A stretch of 64,000 nucleotides of DNA from assembly GCF_004011805.1 (NCBI RefSeq), contig NZ_RCHJ01000004.1, forward strand, positions 310,001-374,000, in the 5' to 3' direction. Under the pieces are notes generated by a model, which had not been told where the DNA came from, made no database searches, and saw only the letters and a program-made list of their open reading frames with translations. The position numbers and the translations under genes were made by a program. This DNA is from Piscinibacter defluvii (lineage in GTDB: Bacteria; Pseudomonadota; Gammaproteobacteria; Burkholderiales; Burkholderiaceae_C). Below, one piece after another: positions 8,682-17,746 of this stretch. Each line of letters opens with the position of its first letter. Position 1 is the stretch's first letter.

Positions 8682-9679
8682 GCGGCGCCGTGAAGGCCGT
8701 CGTCGAGTGGCTCGACCGCGACGGCAGCGCGCGCGCGCTGCACCCGGTGCACGACTGGCCGCTGACGATCGGCCGCGCGCTCGACAACGACCTGCTGCTG
8801 AGCGACCCGCACGTGGCGCCGCACCACGCCCGCCTCGCGCCGGGCGAGGCCGGCCTCGAGCTCGAGGTGCTCGACACCGACAACGGCGTGCGCTGCGGCC
8901 GCCGGCTGCTGCGCCGCGGCGAACGCGCGCCGCTGTCCGACACCGGCGAGCCGGTCGAGCTCGGCCTCGGCCGCACGCGGCTGCGCCTGCGCCTGCCCGG
9001 CCACGCGCTCGCGCCCGAGCGGCCGCTCGAGCGCGAGAGCACGCGCGCCCGGCGCTACGGCACCACGCTGGTGGTCGGCCTGCTGCTGCTGGCCGCGCTG
9101 AGCTTCAACACCTGGCTCGACAGCGACCCCGACACCTTCGGCCGCAGCTGGGGCGCGATGCTGCTGACGACCGTGGTCGGCGCCGCGGTGTGGTGCGGGC
9201 TGTGGTCGCTGCTGTCCAAGACCTTCACGCGCTCGCTGCACTTCGGCTGGCACCTCAAGGTGTTCCTGAGCGCGAGCCTGGCCTGGATCGTGGCCAGCGT
9301 GGTGCCGGAGCTGCTGGCCTACGCGCTGTCCTGGCCGTGGATCTCCGATTTCGGCTGGATCGTGGCCTACGCGATCGGCGCGACGGCGCTGTACTTCCAC
9401 CTGCTGGCCGTCGAGCCGGCGCGGCCACGGCTGCTGCGCGGCGTGGCGCTGCTGGCGCTGGTGGTCGGCGTGAGCCTGTCGCTGTGGTTCAACCAGCAAC
9501 GCAGCGACCGGCTCGGTGCCGAGCTCTACATGAGCCACCTGTTCCCCCCGGCCCTGCGGCTGGCGCGGCCGGTGCCGACCGAGCAGTTCGTCGACGGCCT
9601 GGCCACGCTGCAGCCGCTCTTGGACCGAAAGGCGAAGGAGAAGACGAATGGCGAGCCCGGCGACGACGAAGAAGAGTGA
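8666..9679 (+). CDS. FHA-domain polytopic membrane protein
   Basis: 337 residues. An FHA domain occupies about 10-105 (LTIGRALDNDLLL, PHHARL, DNG), a fold that usually binds phosphothreonine peptides; the usual Ser before the conserved His is replaced here (VAPHHA). It is followed by about five hydrophobic helices at about 125-285 and a soluble acidic tail ending GDDEEE. The ATG at 8666 has GAGG at 8655-8658 and overlaps the protease gene by 16 nt. An alternative GTG at 8678 would give a 4-nt GTGA overlap. Coupling to the protease suggests one membrane-associated unit. No kinase is encoded nearby, so the phospho-partner is unknown. Confidence 0.82.
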   Translation: MGAEVSGAVKAVVEWLDRDGSARALHPVHDWPLTIGRALDNDLLLSDPHVAPHHARLAPGEAGLELEVLDTDNGVRCGRRLLRRGERAPLSDTGEPVELGLGRTRLRLRLPGHALAPERPLERESTRARRYGTTLVVGLLLLAALSFNTWLDSDPDTFGRSWGAMLLTTVVGAAVWCGLWSLLSKTFTRSLHFGWHLKVFLSASLAWIVASVVPELLAYALSWPWISDFGWIVAYAIGATALYFHLLAVEPARPRLLRGVALLALVVGVSLSLWFNQQRSDRLGAELYMSHLFPPALRLARPVPTEQFVDGLATLQPLLDRKAKEKTNGEPGDDEEE

Positions 9680-10433
9680 GCAGGCGCGCGACGCCACGGT
9701 GATCGTGACCGGCGGCAGCCGCGGCATCGGTGCCGCGGCGGCGCTGCAGTCGGCGCGCCACGGCTGGGCGGTGGCGGTCAACTACACCCGTGATCAGCGC
9801 GCCGCCGACGCCGTGGTGGCCGCGATCCGCCAGGCTGGCGGCCGGGCGCTGGCGGTGCAGGCCGACGTGGCCGAGCCTGACCAGGTGGTGGCGCTGTTCG
9901 AGCGCATCGACCGCGAGCTGCCGCCGCTGTGGGGCCTGGTCAACAACGCCGGCGTGGTGGACCAGGCCGCACGTGTGGACCAGATGGACGCGGTGCGCCT
10001 GCAGCGCATGTTCGCCGTCAACGTGTACGGCAGCTTCCACTGCGCGCGCGAGGCGGTGCGGCGCCTGTCGACGCGCTACGGCGGGCGCGGCGGTGCGATC
10101 GTCAACCTCACGTCCGCGGCGGCACGCCTGGGCGCGCCGGGCCAGTACGTCGACTACGCCGCCGCCAAGGGCGCGATCGACACCTTCACCGTCGGCCTGG
10201 CCAAGGAGGTGGCGGCCGAGGGCATCCGCGTCAACGCGGTGCGGCCGGGCATCATCGAGACCGACATCCACGCCTCCGGCGGCGTGCCCGACCGCGCGAA
10301 GCAGATGGCGCCGCTGGTGCCGATGCAGCGCAGCGGCAGCGCCGACGAGGTGGCGCGCGCGATCGTCTGGCTGCTGTCGGAGGAGAGCAGCTACACGACG
10401 GGTTCCGTGGTCGATGTGACGGGTGGGCGATGA
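9648..10433 (+). CDS. Short-chain dehydrogenase/reductase
   Basis: 261 residues of a classical SDR. The cofactor loop TGGSRGIG is at 21-28, NNAG at 99-102, and the catalytic S156, Y170 and K174 (YxxxK) are all present. The C-terminal RPGIIETDIH and TGGR segments are typical. The Arg-rich region after the second strand suggests NADP(H) preference. The gene starts 32 nt inside the FHA-protein gene, so it is probably expressed with it, although the enzymatic role has no clear link to the protease/FHA pair. Substrate unknown; glucose- or acyl-type reductases are the nearest relatives by motif. Confidence 0.9.
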   Translation: MASPATTKKSEQARDATVIVTGGSRGIGAAAALQSARHGWAVAVNYTRDQRAADAVVAAIRQAGGRALAVQADVAEPDQVVALFERIDRELPPLWGLVNNAGVVDQAARVDQMDAVRLQRMFAVNVYGSFHCAREAVRRLSTRYGGRGGAIVNLTSAAARLGAPGQYVDYAAAKGAIDTFTVGLAKEVAAEGIRVNAVRPGIIETDIHASGGVPDRAKQMAPLVPMQRSGSADEVARAIVWLLSEESSYTTGSVVDVTGGR

Positions 10434-10437
10434 ATGC

Positions 10438-11148
10438 TCAGTAGCCGGAACAGTACTGGAAGTGCATCGGGTCCTTGTTGTTGCCGGACCAGCGCCCGCC
10501 CCAGGTGAACCCGTAACCCTCGAGCAGTTCGACCAGCTTCGGGTCCATGTCGCCCGCGGTGCCCATCGCGTTGGTCTTGTCGTTCAGGTCGAAGGCGATG
10601 CCCCAGGTGTGCGTCGAGGGCTTGGCCTGGCCGCGCTTCATGCGCCAGTTGTAGCCGCCGCCGGTGCTCTTGATCGAGCCCCACAGGCCCTTGGCCATGA
10701 TGTCGGCGAACACCGCCTCGTACAGCGGCACCAGCAGCTTGTGGCAGCGCAGGCTGCGCGCCGAGACGGCCATGTTGAAGGTCAGCGGGATCGGCTGCGG
10801 CAGCTTCGCCGGGGCGAGGAACTGCGCCTCCCACTTTGCATTGGCCTCGTTGTTCGGCCCCGGCGGGAACTGCGTCAGGTCGCCGAAGGTGGCCTGGATC
10901 GCGGCCAGGCCATGCGGCGCGGCCGGCCACGGCATCACCCCGGCGCGCGCGCCCGCCGGGCCCTTCTTCTTCGGCGGCGCCAGCTCGGATCGGGCCGGGA
11001 TGTGGATGGCCTGGCCGACGACGATGCTCTTCGCATCGGCCAGGCCGTTGTAGCCCGCCAGTGCGGCGGCGAGCTTGCGGTCGCCGAGCAGGGCCTCGGC
11101 GATCTTCGGCAGGGTGTCGCCCTTGCGGACGATGTGGGGCTTGGGCAT
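10438..11148 (-). CDS. LysM domain plus M15-type (VanY-like) peptidase without signal peptide
   Basis: 236 residues. A LysM peptidoglycan-binding repeat at about 3-50 (HIVRKGDTLPKIAE) is followed by a D-alanyl-D-alanine carboxypeptidase-like domain with the M15 zinc motif H180-x6-D187 (STHTWGIAFD) and H229 (MHFQY). The start at 11148 has GGAGG about 9 nt upstream. There is no signal peptide or membrane segment, which is odd for a cell-wall hydrolase. It would need lysis, a dedicated export route or an intracellular role. It is the last gene of the caspase/CHAT operon, 19 nt after the DUF4062 gene, and converges on the SDR gene with 4 nt between stops. Confidence 0.85.
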   Translation of the reverse strand: MPKPHIVRKGDTLPKIAEALLGDRKLAAALAGYNGLADAKSIVVGQAIHIPARSELAPPKKKGPAGARAGVMPWPAAPHGLAAIQATFGDLTQFPPGPNNEANAKWEAQFLAPAKLPQPIPLTFNMAVSARSLRCHKLLVPLYEAVFADIMAKGLWGSIKSTGGGYNWRMKRGQAKPSTHTWGIAFDLNDKTNAMGTAGDMDPKLVELLEGYGFTWGGRWSGNNKDPMHFQYCSGY

Positions 11149-11167
11149 GTCGAGTTCCTCCTCGTCG

Positions 11168-11806
11168 TCAGGCGGGCGGCTGCCGTTCGGGCGGCACGCC
11201 GAGCCGGGATTGAAGCTGGCTGAGCTGGTTAGAAAGATCATGCAGGCGAAGCCAGAGCTGGGCATCACCCGCGCTGCTGGCCTGCAGCAAGGTGCTGGGC
11301 GCCTGCGCGGCGGCATGCATGCGCTGCAGCGTCAGGTTGTCCAGGGCCGCCATGACCTGCGTCTTGAGCTGCTCGGGCGAGGCAAACCGGCCGCGCAGGC
11401 GTCCGGCACTGGCGCGATCCTTGAACTTCTGCAAGCGCCGCTGCGCCAGCTTGCTGGTCTCGACCATCGAGATCGTCAGCGGATGCAGTTCGTCCATCAG
11501 GAACACCAGGATGGGAATCTTGCGCTCCAGTGCACGTTCGAACTCCATCTCGGTGATCGAGCGTTCCTTGCCCTTGGGCTGGCCCTTGGGCACGGTGCCG
11601 TAGGAGCGCCCCAGCACGCAGACGTAGACGTCGGCCCGGTCGACCATCTCGAGTGACTTGGTCACGGCATCGACATCCTCGGCCCTCAGGCTCTCCATCA
11701 TGTCCGGGAAATACCCGGTGGCCAGGCACGCGTCGCGCACCATCGCCCTGTGCTCGGGCAGGTCCCGCCCCGTGCTGCTGACGATGACGGTCTGCCGGTC
11801 GGCCAT
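11168..11806 (-). CDS. DUF4062 protein, short form
   Basis: 212 residues. Residues about 4-110 match DUF4062 (VIVSSTGRDLPEHRAMV, DVYVCVLGRSYG, SITEMEFERALE), a TIR/flavodoxin-like fold found in NTPase-linked conflict proteins. The rest is basic and helical, ending in a likely coiled-coil (LHDLSNQLSQLQSRL). It lacks the TPR array carried by the other DUF4062 protein of this operon, so it could be a free adaptor or effector. The ATG at 11806 begins the domain. It follows the CHAT gene by 32 nt and is co-oriented. Molecular activity is not established. Confidence 0.82.
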   Translation of the reverse strand: MADRQTVIVSSTGRDLPEHRAMVRDACLATGYFPDMMESLRAEDVDAVTKSLEMVDRADVYVCVLGRSYGTVPKGQPKGKERSITEMEFERALERKIPILVFLMDELHPLTISMVETSKLAQRRLQKFKDRASAGRLRGRFASPEQLKTQVMAALDNLTLQRMHAAAQAPSTLLQASSAGDAQLWLRLHDLSNQLSQLQSRLGVPPERQPPA

Positions 11807-11838
11807 GGGCGAGGATGTTCCGATCCCGCGGCGCGGCC

Positions 11839-14800
11839 TCAGCGCCGACGTGCCGGCGTCGTGCCGCTGCGCTTGCGCGCCGCCTTGCGCCCGGGCTCGT
11901 CGCGCGCGGCGGTCGGCAGCGCTGGCCGGTCCATGCGCCTCGCATGCCCCGGCTGCACACGCTGCGCCAGCTGCTGCAGCCGGTCGGCCGTGCGGCGCAG
12001 CGCCCCGTCCGCCGGGCCGCCATCGAGCGACAGCGCATCGCAGAAGCGCGACAGCAGGTCCATCTGCGCGGTGACCGAATCCACCTGGGCCGGACGCGCA
12101 TGGATCCCGGCCAGCGCCTGCACGTAGCCCGTTGCGACCTGCTCGAGCGCAGCGTCGCCCTCGCCCCCCTCGGCACCCAGGGTGCCGTCGAGCAGGTGCT
12201 CGACCAACCCGGCCTCGGCCTGCATCACGGCGTTCCAGAAGTCGGGCGACACCGCGAAGCGCTCCGCCGCGCGGCGCCCGCACTCGCGAGCCTCCGCGAT
12301 GGCGGCCGGCCGGTCGCCTTCGCGACCGTCCCAGGGCGTCAGGGCCTCGAGCGCGAGCCGGTTCAGCACCAGGTAGGGGTCGGCCGCCGCGTCCGCGGCC
12401 GTGCCGCGGTAGGCGTCGCGGCTGCGCTCGAGCGCCTGGCGCAGCGCGGCCGAGATCTGCGCGGCCTCGTCGCGCGACGGGCTCGCCCCCAGCAGCAGGC
12501 GCGCGTGCACGCCGGCCAGGCGCTTGTAGGCGCTGCCGTACAGGGCGCTGCGCTCCGGGCTGCGGCTCGTCGCGGTGCCGGCCGCGCCGCCGAAGTCCGG
12601 CGCGGTGAGGCGGTCGAGCGTCTCGAGGCGGTACAGCGCGAGATGGATCAGGTCGGCGCGGTTGCTCTGGTCGCCCAGGCGCGCCTCCACGTTGGCGAGT
12701 TGCTCGATGTCGCGGATCGGCACGCGGCCGCGCCTGTCGTCGGACTGGAGGGCCGCCAGGAAGGCGGCGCGCGACTTGGCGAAGTCGCCCAGGTCGCGCC
12801 AGGTCGCGCCGAGCGCGGACTGCAGGTCGCCGCGCGTCAGCCAGCCGGGCGGGCAACGCTCGCGCAGCAGCGCCTCGAGCTGCGTGCGCTGGCTGCGCAG
12901 CACACGCGCGTCGCCGCCGGCGCGCCGCGCCACGTCGGCGCGCACGCCGGCCAGCGCGTCCAGCAGTTCCTCGGGCGACACGAAGCGCTGCCCGGCGCCA
13001 CCGCCCGTGACGCTGCCCGCACGCGGCTCGGCGACCCAGCCCGGATCGCCGTAGGCCTGGAACGCGCCCCAGGTGATCTCGTCCGGGTTCGCCTCCCAGG
13101 CGCGCTGGCGCGCCGTGAACACCGCCTCGCCGAACGGACGGCCCTGCTGCAGCAGCTGCGCGTAGAAGTGCTGGCCGAACACCTGCGCGCTGCGGTCGTC
13201 GACCGCCCAGCCGGCCACGATGACGCAGCGCACGCCGATCTCGATCAGCTCGCGTGCCACGCTGGCGGCGAGCTTGTTGCCGTCGCGCAGCAGCGCGCTG
13301 TCGATCTTGCCGAGGTGGCAGCAGTTGAGGAACACCAGCTCGGGCACCGCCTCCATCGCGTCGATCTCGGCGGCGGAGATCAGCAGCCCGTCGGACAGCA
13401 GCACGCCGCTGCGCCGGCGTCCATCCGCATGCAGCAGGTCGAACACACCGTGGGCCGAGATGTGCAGCAGCCGCCAGGGCTGGCGGTACAGCAGCGCCAG
13501 CACGTCCTTGGCCGTCTGCTCGGCACCGATCACCGACCGCACCTCGTACCCCGCGCCGCCCAGCAGCGCGGCGATCGCCTGCGCCTCGGCCTCGGCCCCC
13601 TGCAGCGGCGGCGGCGCCTTGCCAGGCCGCTCGGGGGTGCCCGGGAAGGCCTGCTCGAAACCTTCCACCGACGGGTTGCCGACCACCAGCGCGGTGCGCG
13701 CCAGGCTCTGCCGCACCTGGCGGCGGTAGTCGGCCGACGCCAGCTGGCGCACGACCGCGGTGCGCAGCGCGAGCGGCCGCCGGTCGGACGGCGCCCCGGT
13801 GGCGTCGTCGGCCAGCATCAGCTCCCAGGGCAGGTTGGCGGTGTAGCTGTCGACCACCAGCACGACCCGGTCGAGCTGGCGCGCGGCGTCCTTGAAGTCG
13901 TGCGGCACCAGCAGCTGGAACAGCATGCGGCCGAAGTCCTCCTGCCACACCGGGTTCATGATCTGGCCGCGCACCAGCTTCTCGACCAGCCCGGGCTGAC
14001 GCTGCAGCACCACCGACTCGGCCCGCGCGCGCTGCCCGACGAACAGGAAGCGCAGCCGGTCCGGCACCAGCGCGCGTCGCGCCAGCGCGAACCCTCGCTC
14101 GCCGGTCGGATCCGGTGCCACCGTCTCCTCGGGCCGGTCGGCGTCGATCACCATCAGGCGCGGCCAGTAGCTGCCGCCGCCGGCGTCGAACAGGCGCTGG
14201 CGCGCGCCCTCGCCCTCGACCAGCTCGCCGCGGCACACCAGCTGCGTGCCGCGCTGCCGCGTCTCCTCGGCCAGGCGCGGCTCGAGCTGGCGCAGCGCAT
14301 AGACGGCCGTGATCGCGGTGTCGGTGTAGAGCTCGACGATGTCCAGCCGGGCGATGCGGATCGCCAGGCGCGTCGACTCGTGGAAGCGCACGTTGGCCTG
14401 GTGCACGCCGCGCACCAGCGCCTCGACCGAGGCGCCCACCGTCAGGTTGGCCGACGAGTTGTAGCCGACCAGCAGCGCGGCCAGCGGCAGCTCGCGCTCC
14501 TCGCGGCCGAGCACATCGGCCGCATGCAGCAGGTAGCGCAGCGCCCCGGTGCGCACCGCCTCGGTCAGGCTGTCCAGGGTCAGCGCCCGGTCGTAGCTGC
14601 CCAGGCCGGTGACGACGGCGCCCACCAGGCTGCCGCGCTCGGCCTCGAGCCGGTTGGGCACGCGCAGCACCGCCGTGGCCGAACCCAGCGGTCCGGGGTA
14701 CAGGCCGAGCCGGTAGCGTTCGCCGAGTTCGTTGCCGAGCAGCTCGCGGTCGATCAGGGCCTGCGGGCCGGCGATCGGGTCCTGGTCGTAGTGGCCCACC

Positions 14801-17712
14801 AGGATCGGCTGGGTCACGAAGCGCAGGTCCTGCGCATGCACCGTCACCTCGAGCCGACGCGGGGGCCTGGACGGCCTGCCGGCGCGCCGCTGCGGCGCTG
14901 CACCGATGGCGCGCCGCTGCACCGACTCGGCATCCTCGACCTGCGGCGGGCCGGCGTCGTAGGCCACCGGCACGGGCTGCTCGAGCTCGCGGGTGACGCC
15001 CGGCTGCTGCGGCAGCGCATCGGTGCGGCCGTTGTGCAGCAGCTCGACCAGGGCCGGGAAGTACTCGGGGGTGTCGGCCAGGTCGCCGTGCGCGGCCGGC
15101 ATGTAGTACCAGCTGCCCACGCCGGCGATGCGGCCGGACTCCCAGCTCACCGTGCCGTCGCCGCGGGCGGTGCCGATCATCTTCAGACGGCCGTCGACCT
15201 CGCGCAGGCCGCAGGGCGTGCTGGCCGCCTGGCCGAAGACGTAGACGCTGCCGCCTTCGTAGCCTGAGGGCAGCGCCGGGCGCTGCGCGCCGTCCTGGGC
15301 CCACAGCCAGCCGCCGGCGTCCAGCGCCTGCTGCGCCGGGCGGCCGCAGCGGCCATCGCCGAACCACAGGTCGCGCACCTTCGTGCCGAGCCGCGCCCAG
15401 GTGTCGGCGCGCTGGAAGTCCCACTCGCCGCCGCCGTCGCTCTGGCCCTGGAACTGGTCCTGGAAGCCCGGCTTGGGCAGCAGCGCGAGGGCGCCGCGGA
15501 AGCCGGCGACAATGTCCAGCAGCTGCTGCAGGTCGTGCTTCAGGTCCAGGCGCGCCAGCGCGCGCACGGCGCCGCCCTTGCCGAGCAGGGTCTCGACCAT
15601 CGAGTAGGCGCCCTGGTTCGGCGTGCCCAGCATGACGAAGCGCGCGCCGGGGCGGGCCATCAGCGCGTCCATCAGCGCTCGGTGCCGGTGGATGCAGGCC
15701 CGCACCACCAGGCCGCCCATGCTGTGGGCGAGCAGACGGATCGGCTGCGCGCTGCGCGCCATCAGCGCCTGCAGCCGCTCGGCGAGGCGATCGGCCAGCA
15801 CGTCGAGCGGCTGGCGCCAGTCGTAGCCGAAGCGCTCGACCTGGTGGCTGGCGGCGAGGTGGGCGCACAGGCGGCCATAGGCCAGCGCGAACAGCTCCTG
15901 CGGCGCGACGTCGTCGCTGCCCCAGGCGATCTGCGCCAGGCCGCCGGCGATCAGGTCGGACGGGTCGAACCATATGCGGTCGCCGCCGCGCGCCAGGTGC
16001 GTGCCCATCACGCCGGGCAGCAGCACCACCACCGGCCGCTCGGCGGTGTCGACCGCGCGGCTGGCGGCCTGCAGCGCCGCCTCGAGATCGGCAGGGTCCG
16101 GCAGGGCCGCGAAGGCCGCCACGGACGCCGGGTCGTCGGCCGTCAGCCAGTCGCCCAGCGCGTCGCGCGTGTCGGCGTTCTCGAAGTAGCGGAAGTGGGA
16201 GACGTCCTCGCCGCGGTCGAACTTGACGCGCGCGCCGGCACGCGGCGCGATGCCGGCCAGCATGGCCGGCGTGTCGACCACCAGGTCGTTGTCGACCGCC
16301 GAGAACAGCAGCTGGTCGGTCAGCAGCACGCCCAGGCGCTGCAGCAGGTTGCCGCCCTCGATGTCGCCGGCGATCACGCCCAGGCGCAGCCCGTCGCGCA
16401 GCGGCGCGTCGCGCAGCAGGCGCGCCAGCGGCGCGTCCGGCAGCATCGCCTCGATGCCGGGCACCAGGCGCGGGTTGGTCCGGTTCCTGGCGATCTCGAT
16501 CACGACGCGCTTGAAGGCGGCGTAGTACGGGCTGCCGAAGAAGCCGGGCACGCGCCCGATCAGCGTCAGCAGGCCGGACAGGAACAGGTCGAAGTTGCCG
16601 CTGGCCAGCAGCGTGCCGGCGGCCGGGCAGGCCACGCGCACGTAGCGCTGCAGCTGCGGCTGCTTGGCCTGCAGCTGGGCGTTCAGGCGCTGCAGCAGCT
16701 CGCGCTGCGCGGCATGCGCGTCGCGCAGCTCGGCGATCACGCGCGCCGCCTCGGCCGGGTCGGCGTCGCCGGTGCCGGGCAGGTCGTGGCGGTAGGCGGG
16801 GATCAGCGCCGACAGGTCGCCGGTGCACAGCAGGTCGCCGACCAGGCCGCCGCGCGAATGCGACACCAGGTCGACTCGCGCGCGTGCCGGCAGCACGTCG
16901 AGCAGCGCGAGCGCGTTCTCGATCGGGCTCTCCGACAGCGTGCGGTGCTCGTAGCCGTAGACCCCGCCGGGGTAGCGCTGCTCCAGGGCGGCCCAGAACT
17001 CGCGCCCGGCGCCGCGCAGGTCGCCGAAGCTGCCCAGCGTGTGCGAGCCGGTGCCGTGCAGGAACACCAGCATCGGATAGCGCTGCGGCTCGGCCAGCAC
17101 CCGGGCATCGAGCTGGGTCACCGGCTGGGCACCGAGCTCGCCACCGCTCCAGGCATACAGGCCGGGCCCGCGCGGCAGGCGCTTCTCGACGGCCCACATC
17201 AGGGCCTTGGTGCCGGCCCAGCTCACCCCCAGCAGCGCCAGGTCCAGCCCGGTCTCGCGCAACGCGTCGGCGACGATGTCGTCGGGCCGCGCGCCGACGC
17301 CGATGCTGAACACCTTGGCGATCAGCCCGCCGAGCGCCTCGCCGAACGAACCGCGCGCCTGCGCGCCGCTCGCGCGCAGCTGCTCGAGCAGCAGCGTGCC
17401 GTCGGGCGCGATCAGCTCCGGGTGCGCGCGCTGCAGCGACGCCGCCAGGCGCGCGGCGCTCGTGACCAGGGTGCTGCCGTCGGCCAGCTCGAGCACCAGC
17501 ACCTCGTCGTCGCCGGCGCGGTGCCGCAGCGTCGCCGCGGCCGCCGAGTCGCGCGTGCGCGCCCCGACATCCCAGGTGCCGCGCGGCACCAGGAAGCCCT
17601 CGGGCAGGAAGACGCTGCGCGCCGGATCGACGTCGCGCGAGACGCCGGCGAACAGGTCGGGCAGGCGCGCCTGCGGGGCCGGCTGGCCGAGCAGCTCGAT
17701 CGCGACGGGCAT
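11839..17712 (-). CDS. Giant protein: two alpha/beta-hydrolase domains plus CHAT protease and helical repeats
   Basis: 1957 residues. The N-terminal region is of unknown fold. A first hydrolase (about 190-430) has FLHGTGSHT and nucleophile S286 in SHSRGG. A second, lecithin:cholesterol-acyltransferase-like hydrolase (about 555-860) has VVLLPGVMG, FGYDWRQPL and S664 in HSMGG. After a long linker, a CHAT caspase-like domain (about 1260-1560) carries the dyad H1421 (SAHG) and Cys1464/1465 (LNCCH), with VVDSYTANLPWELM upstream. The last 400 residues are helical, probably TPR-like. It lies 34 nt after a caspase gene and 32 nt before a DUF4062 gene. Such domains are recurrent effectors of bacterial conflict systems. 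Possibly a lipase/esterase released or controlled by the protease module; that is inference. Confidence 0.87.
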   Translation of the reverse strand: MPVAIELLGQPAPQARLPDLFAGVSRDVDPARSVFLPEGFLVPRGTWDVGARTRDSAAAATLRHRAGDDEVLVLELADGSTLVTSAARLAASLQRAHPELIAPDGTLLLEQLRASGAQARGSFGEALGGLIAKVFSIGVGARPDDIVADALRETGLDLALLGVSWAGTKALMWAVEKRLPRGPGLYAWSGGELGAQPVTQLDARVLAEPQRYPMLVFLHGTGSHTLGSFGDLRGAGREFWAALEQRYPGGVYGYEHRTLSESPIENALALLDVLPARARVDLVSHSRGGLVGDLLCTGDLSALIPAYRHDLPGTGDADPAEAARVIAELRDAHAAQRELLQRLNAQLQAKQPQLQRYVRVACPAAGTLLASGNFDLFLSGLLTLIGRVPGFFGSPYYAAFKRVVIEIARNRTNPRLVPGIEAMLPDAPLARLLRDAPLRDGLRLGVIAGDIEGGNLLQRLGVLLTDQLLFSAVDNDLVVDTPAMLAGIAPRAGARVKFDRGEDVSHFRYFENADTRDALGDWLTADDPASVAAFAALPDPADLEAALQAASRAVDTAERPVVVLLPGVMGTHLARGGDRIWFDPSDLIAGGLAQIAWGSDDVAPQELFALAYGRLCAHLAASHQVERFGYDWRQPLDVLADRLAERLQALMARSAQPIRLLAHSMGGLVVRACIHRHRALMDALMARPGARFVMLGTPNQGAYSMVETLLGKGGAVRALARLDLKHDLQQLLDIVAGFRGALALLPKPGFQDQFQGQSDGGGEWDFQRADTWARLGTKVRDLWFGDGRCGRPAQQALDAGGWLWAQDGAQRPALPSGYEGGSVYVFGQAASTPCGLREVDGRLKMIGTARGDGTVSWESGRIAGVGSWYYMPAAHGDLADTPEYFPALVELLHNGRTDALPQQPGVTRELEQPVPVAYDAGPPQVEDAESVQRRAIGAAPQRRAGRPSRPPRRLEVTVHAQDLRFVTQPILVGHYDQDPIAGPQALIDRELLGNELGERYRLGLYPGPLGSATAVLRVPNRLEAERGSLVGAVVTGLGSYDRALTLDSLTEAVRTGALRYLLHAADVLGREERELPLAALLVGYNSSANLTVGASVEALVRGVHQANVRFHESTRLAIRIARLDIVELYTDTAITAVYALRQLEPRLAEETRQRGTQLVCRGELVEGEGARQRLFDAGGGSYWPRLMVIDADRPEETVAPDPTGERGFALARRALVPDRLRFLFVGQRARAESVVLQRQPGLVEKLVRGQIMNPVWQEDFGRMLFQLLVPHDFKDAARQLDRVVLVVDSYTANLPWELMLADDATGAPSDRRPLALRTAVVRQLASADYRRQVRQSLARTALVVGNPSVEGFEQAFPGTPERPGKAPPPLQGAEAEAQAIAALLGGAGYEVRSVIGAEQTAKDVLALLYRQPWRLLHISAHGVFDLLHADGRRRSGVLLSDGLLISAAEIDAMEAVPELVFLNCCHLGKIDSALLRDGNKLAASVARELIEIGVRCVIVAGWAVDDRSAQVFGQHFYAQLLQQGRPFGEAVFTARQRAWEANPDEITWGAFQAYGDPGWVAEPRAGSVTGGGAGQRFVSPEELLDALAGVRADVARRAGGDARVLRSQRTQLEALLRERCPPGWLTRGDLQSALGATWRDLGDFAKSRAAFLAALQSDDRRGRVPIRDIEQLANVEARLGDQSNRADLIHLALYRLETLDRLTAPDFGGAAGTATSRSPERSALYGSAYKRLAGVHARLLLGASPSRDEAAQISAALRQALERSRDAYRGTAADAAADPYLVLNRLALEALTPWDGREGDRPAAIAEARECGRRAAERFAVSPDFWNAVMQAEAGLVEHLLDGTLGAEGGEGDAALEQVATGYVQALAGIHARPAQVDSVTAQMDLLSRFCDALSLDGGPADGALRRTADRLQQLAQRVQPGHARRMDRPALPTAARDEPGRKAARKRSGTTPARRR

Positions 17713-17746
17713 CGCGGTTCTCCTCGCGTCGTGGATCGGATGGCGC

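Noticed and set aside
11815-15267. Plus-strand open frame of 1150 codons antisense to the CHAT gene
   Set aside because: Composition is Arg/Gln/His/Val-rich with no domain motif; it is the high-GC shadow of the minus-strand gene, which has clear hydrolase and CHAT motifs.
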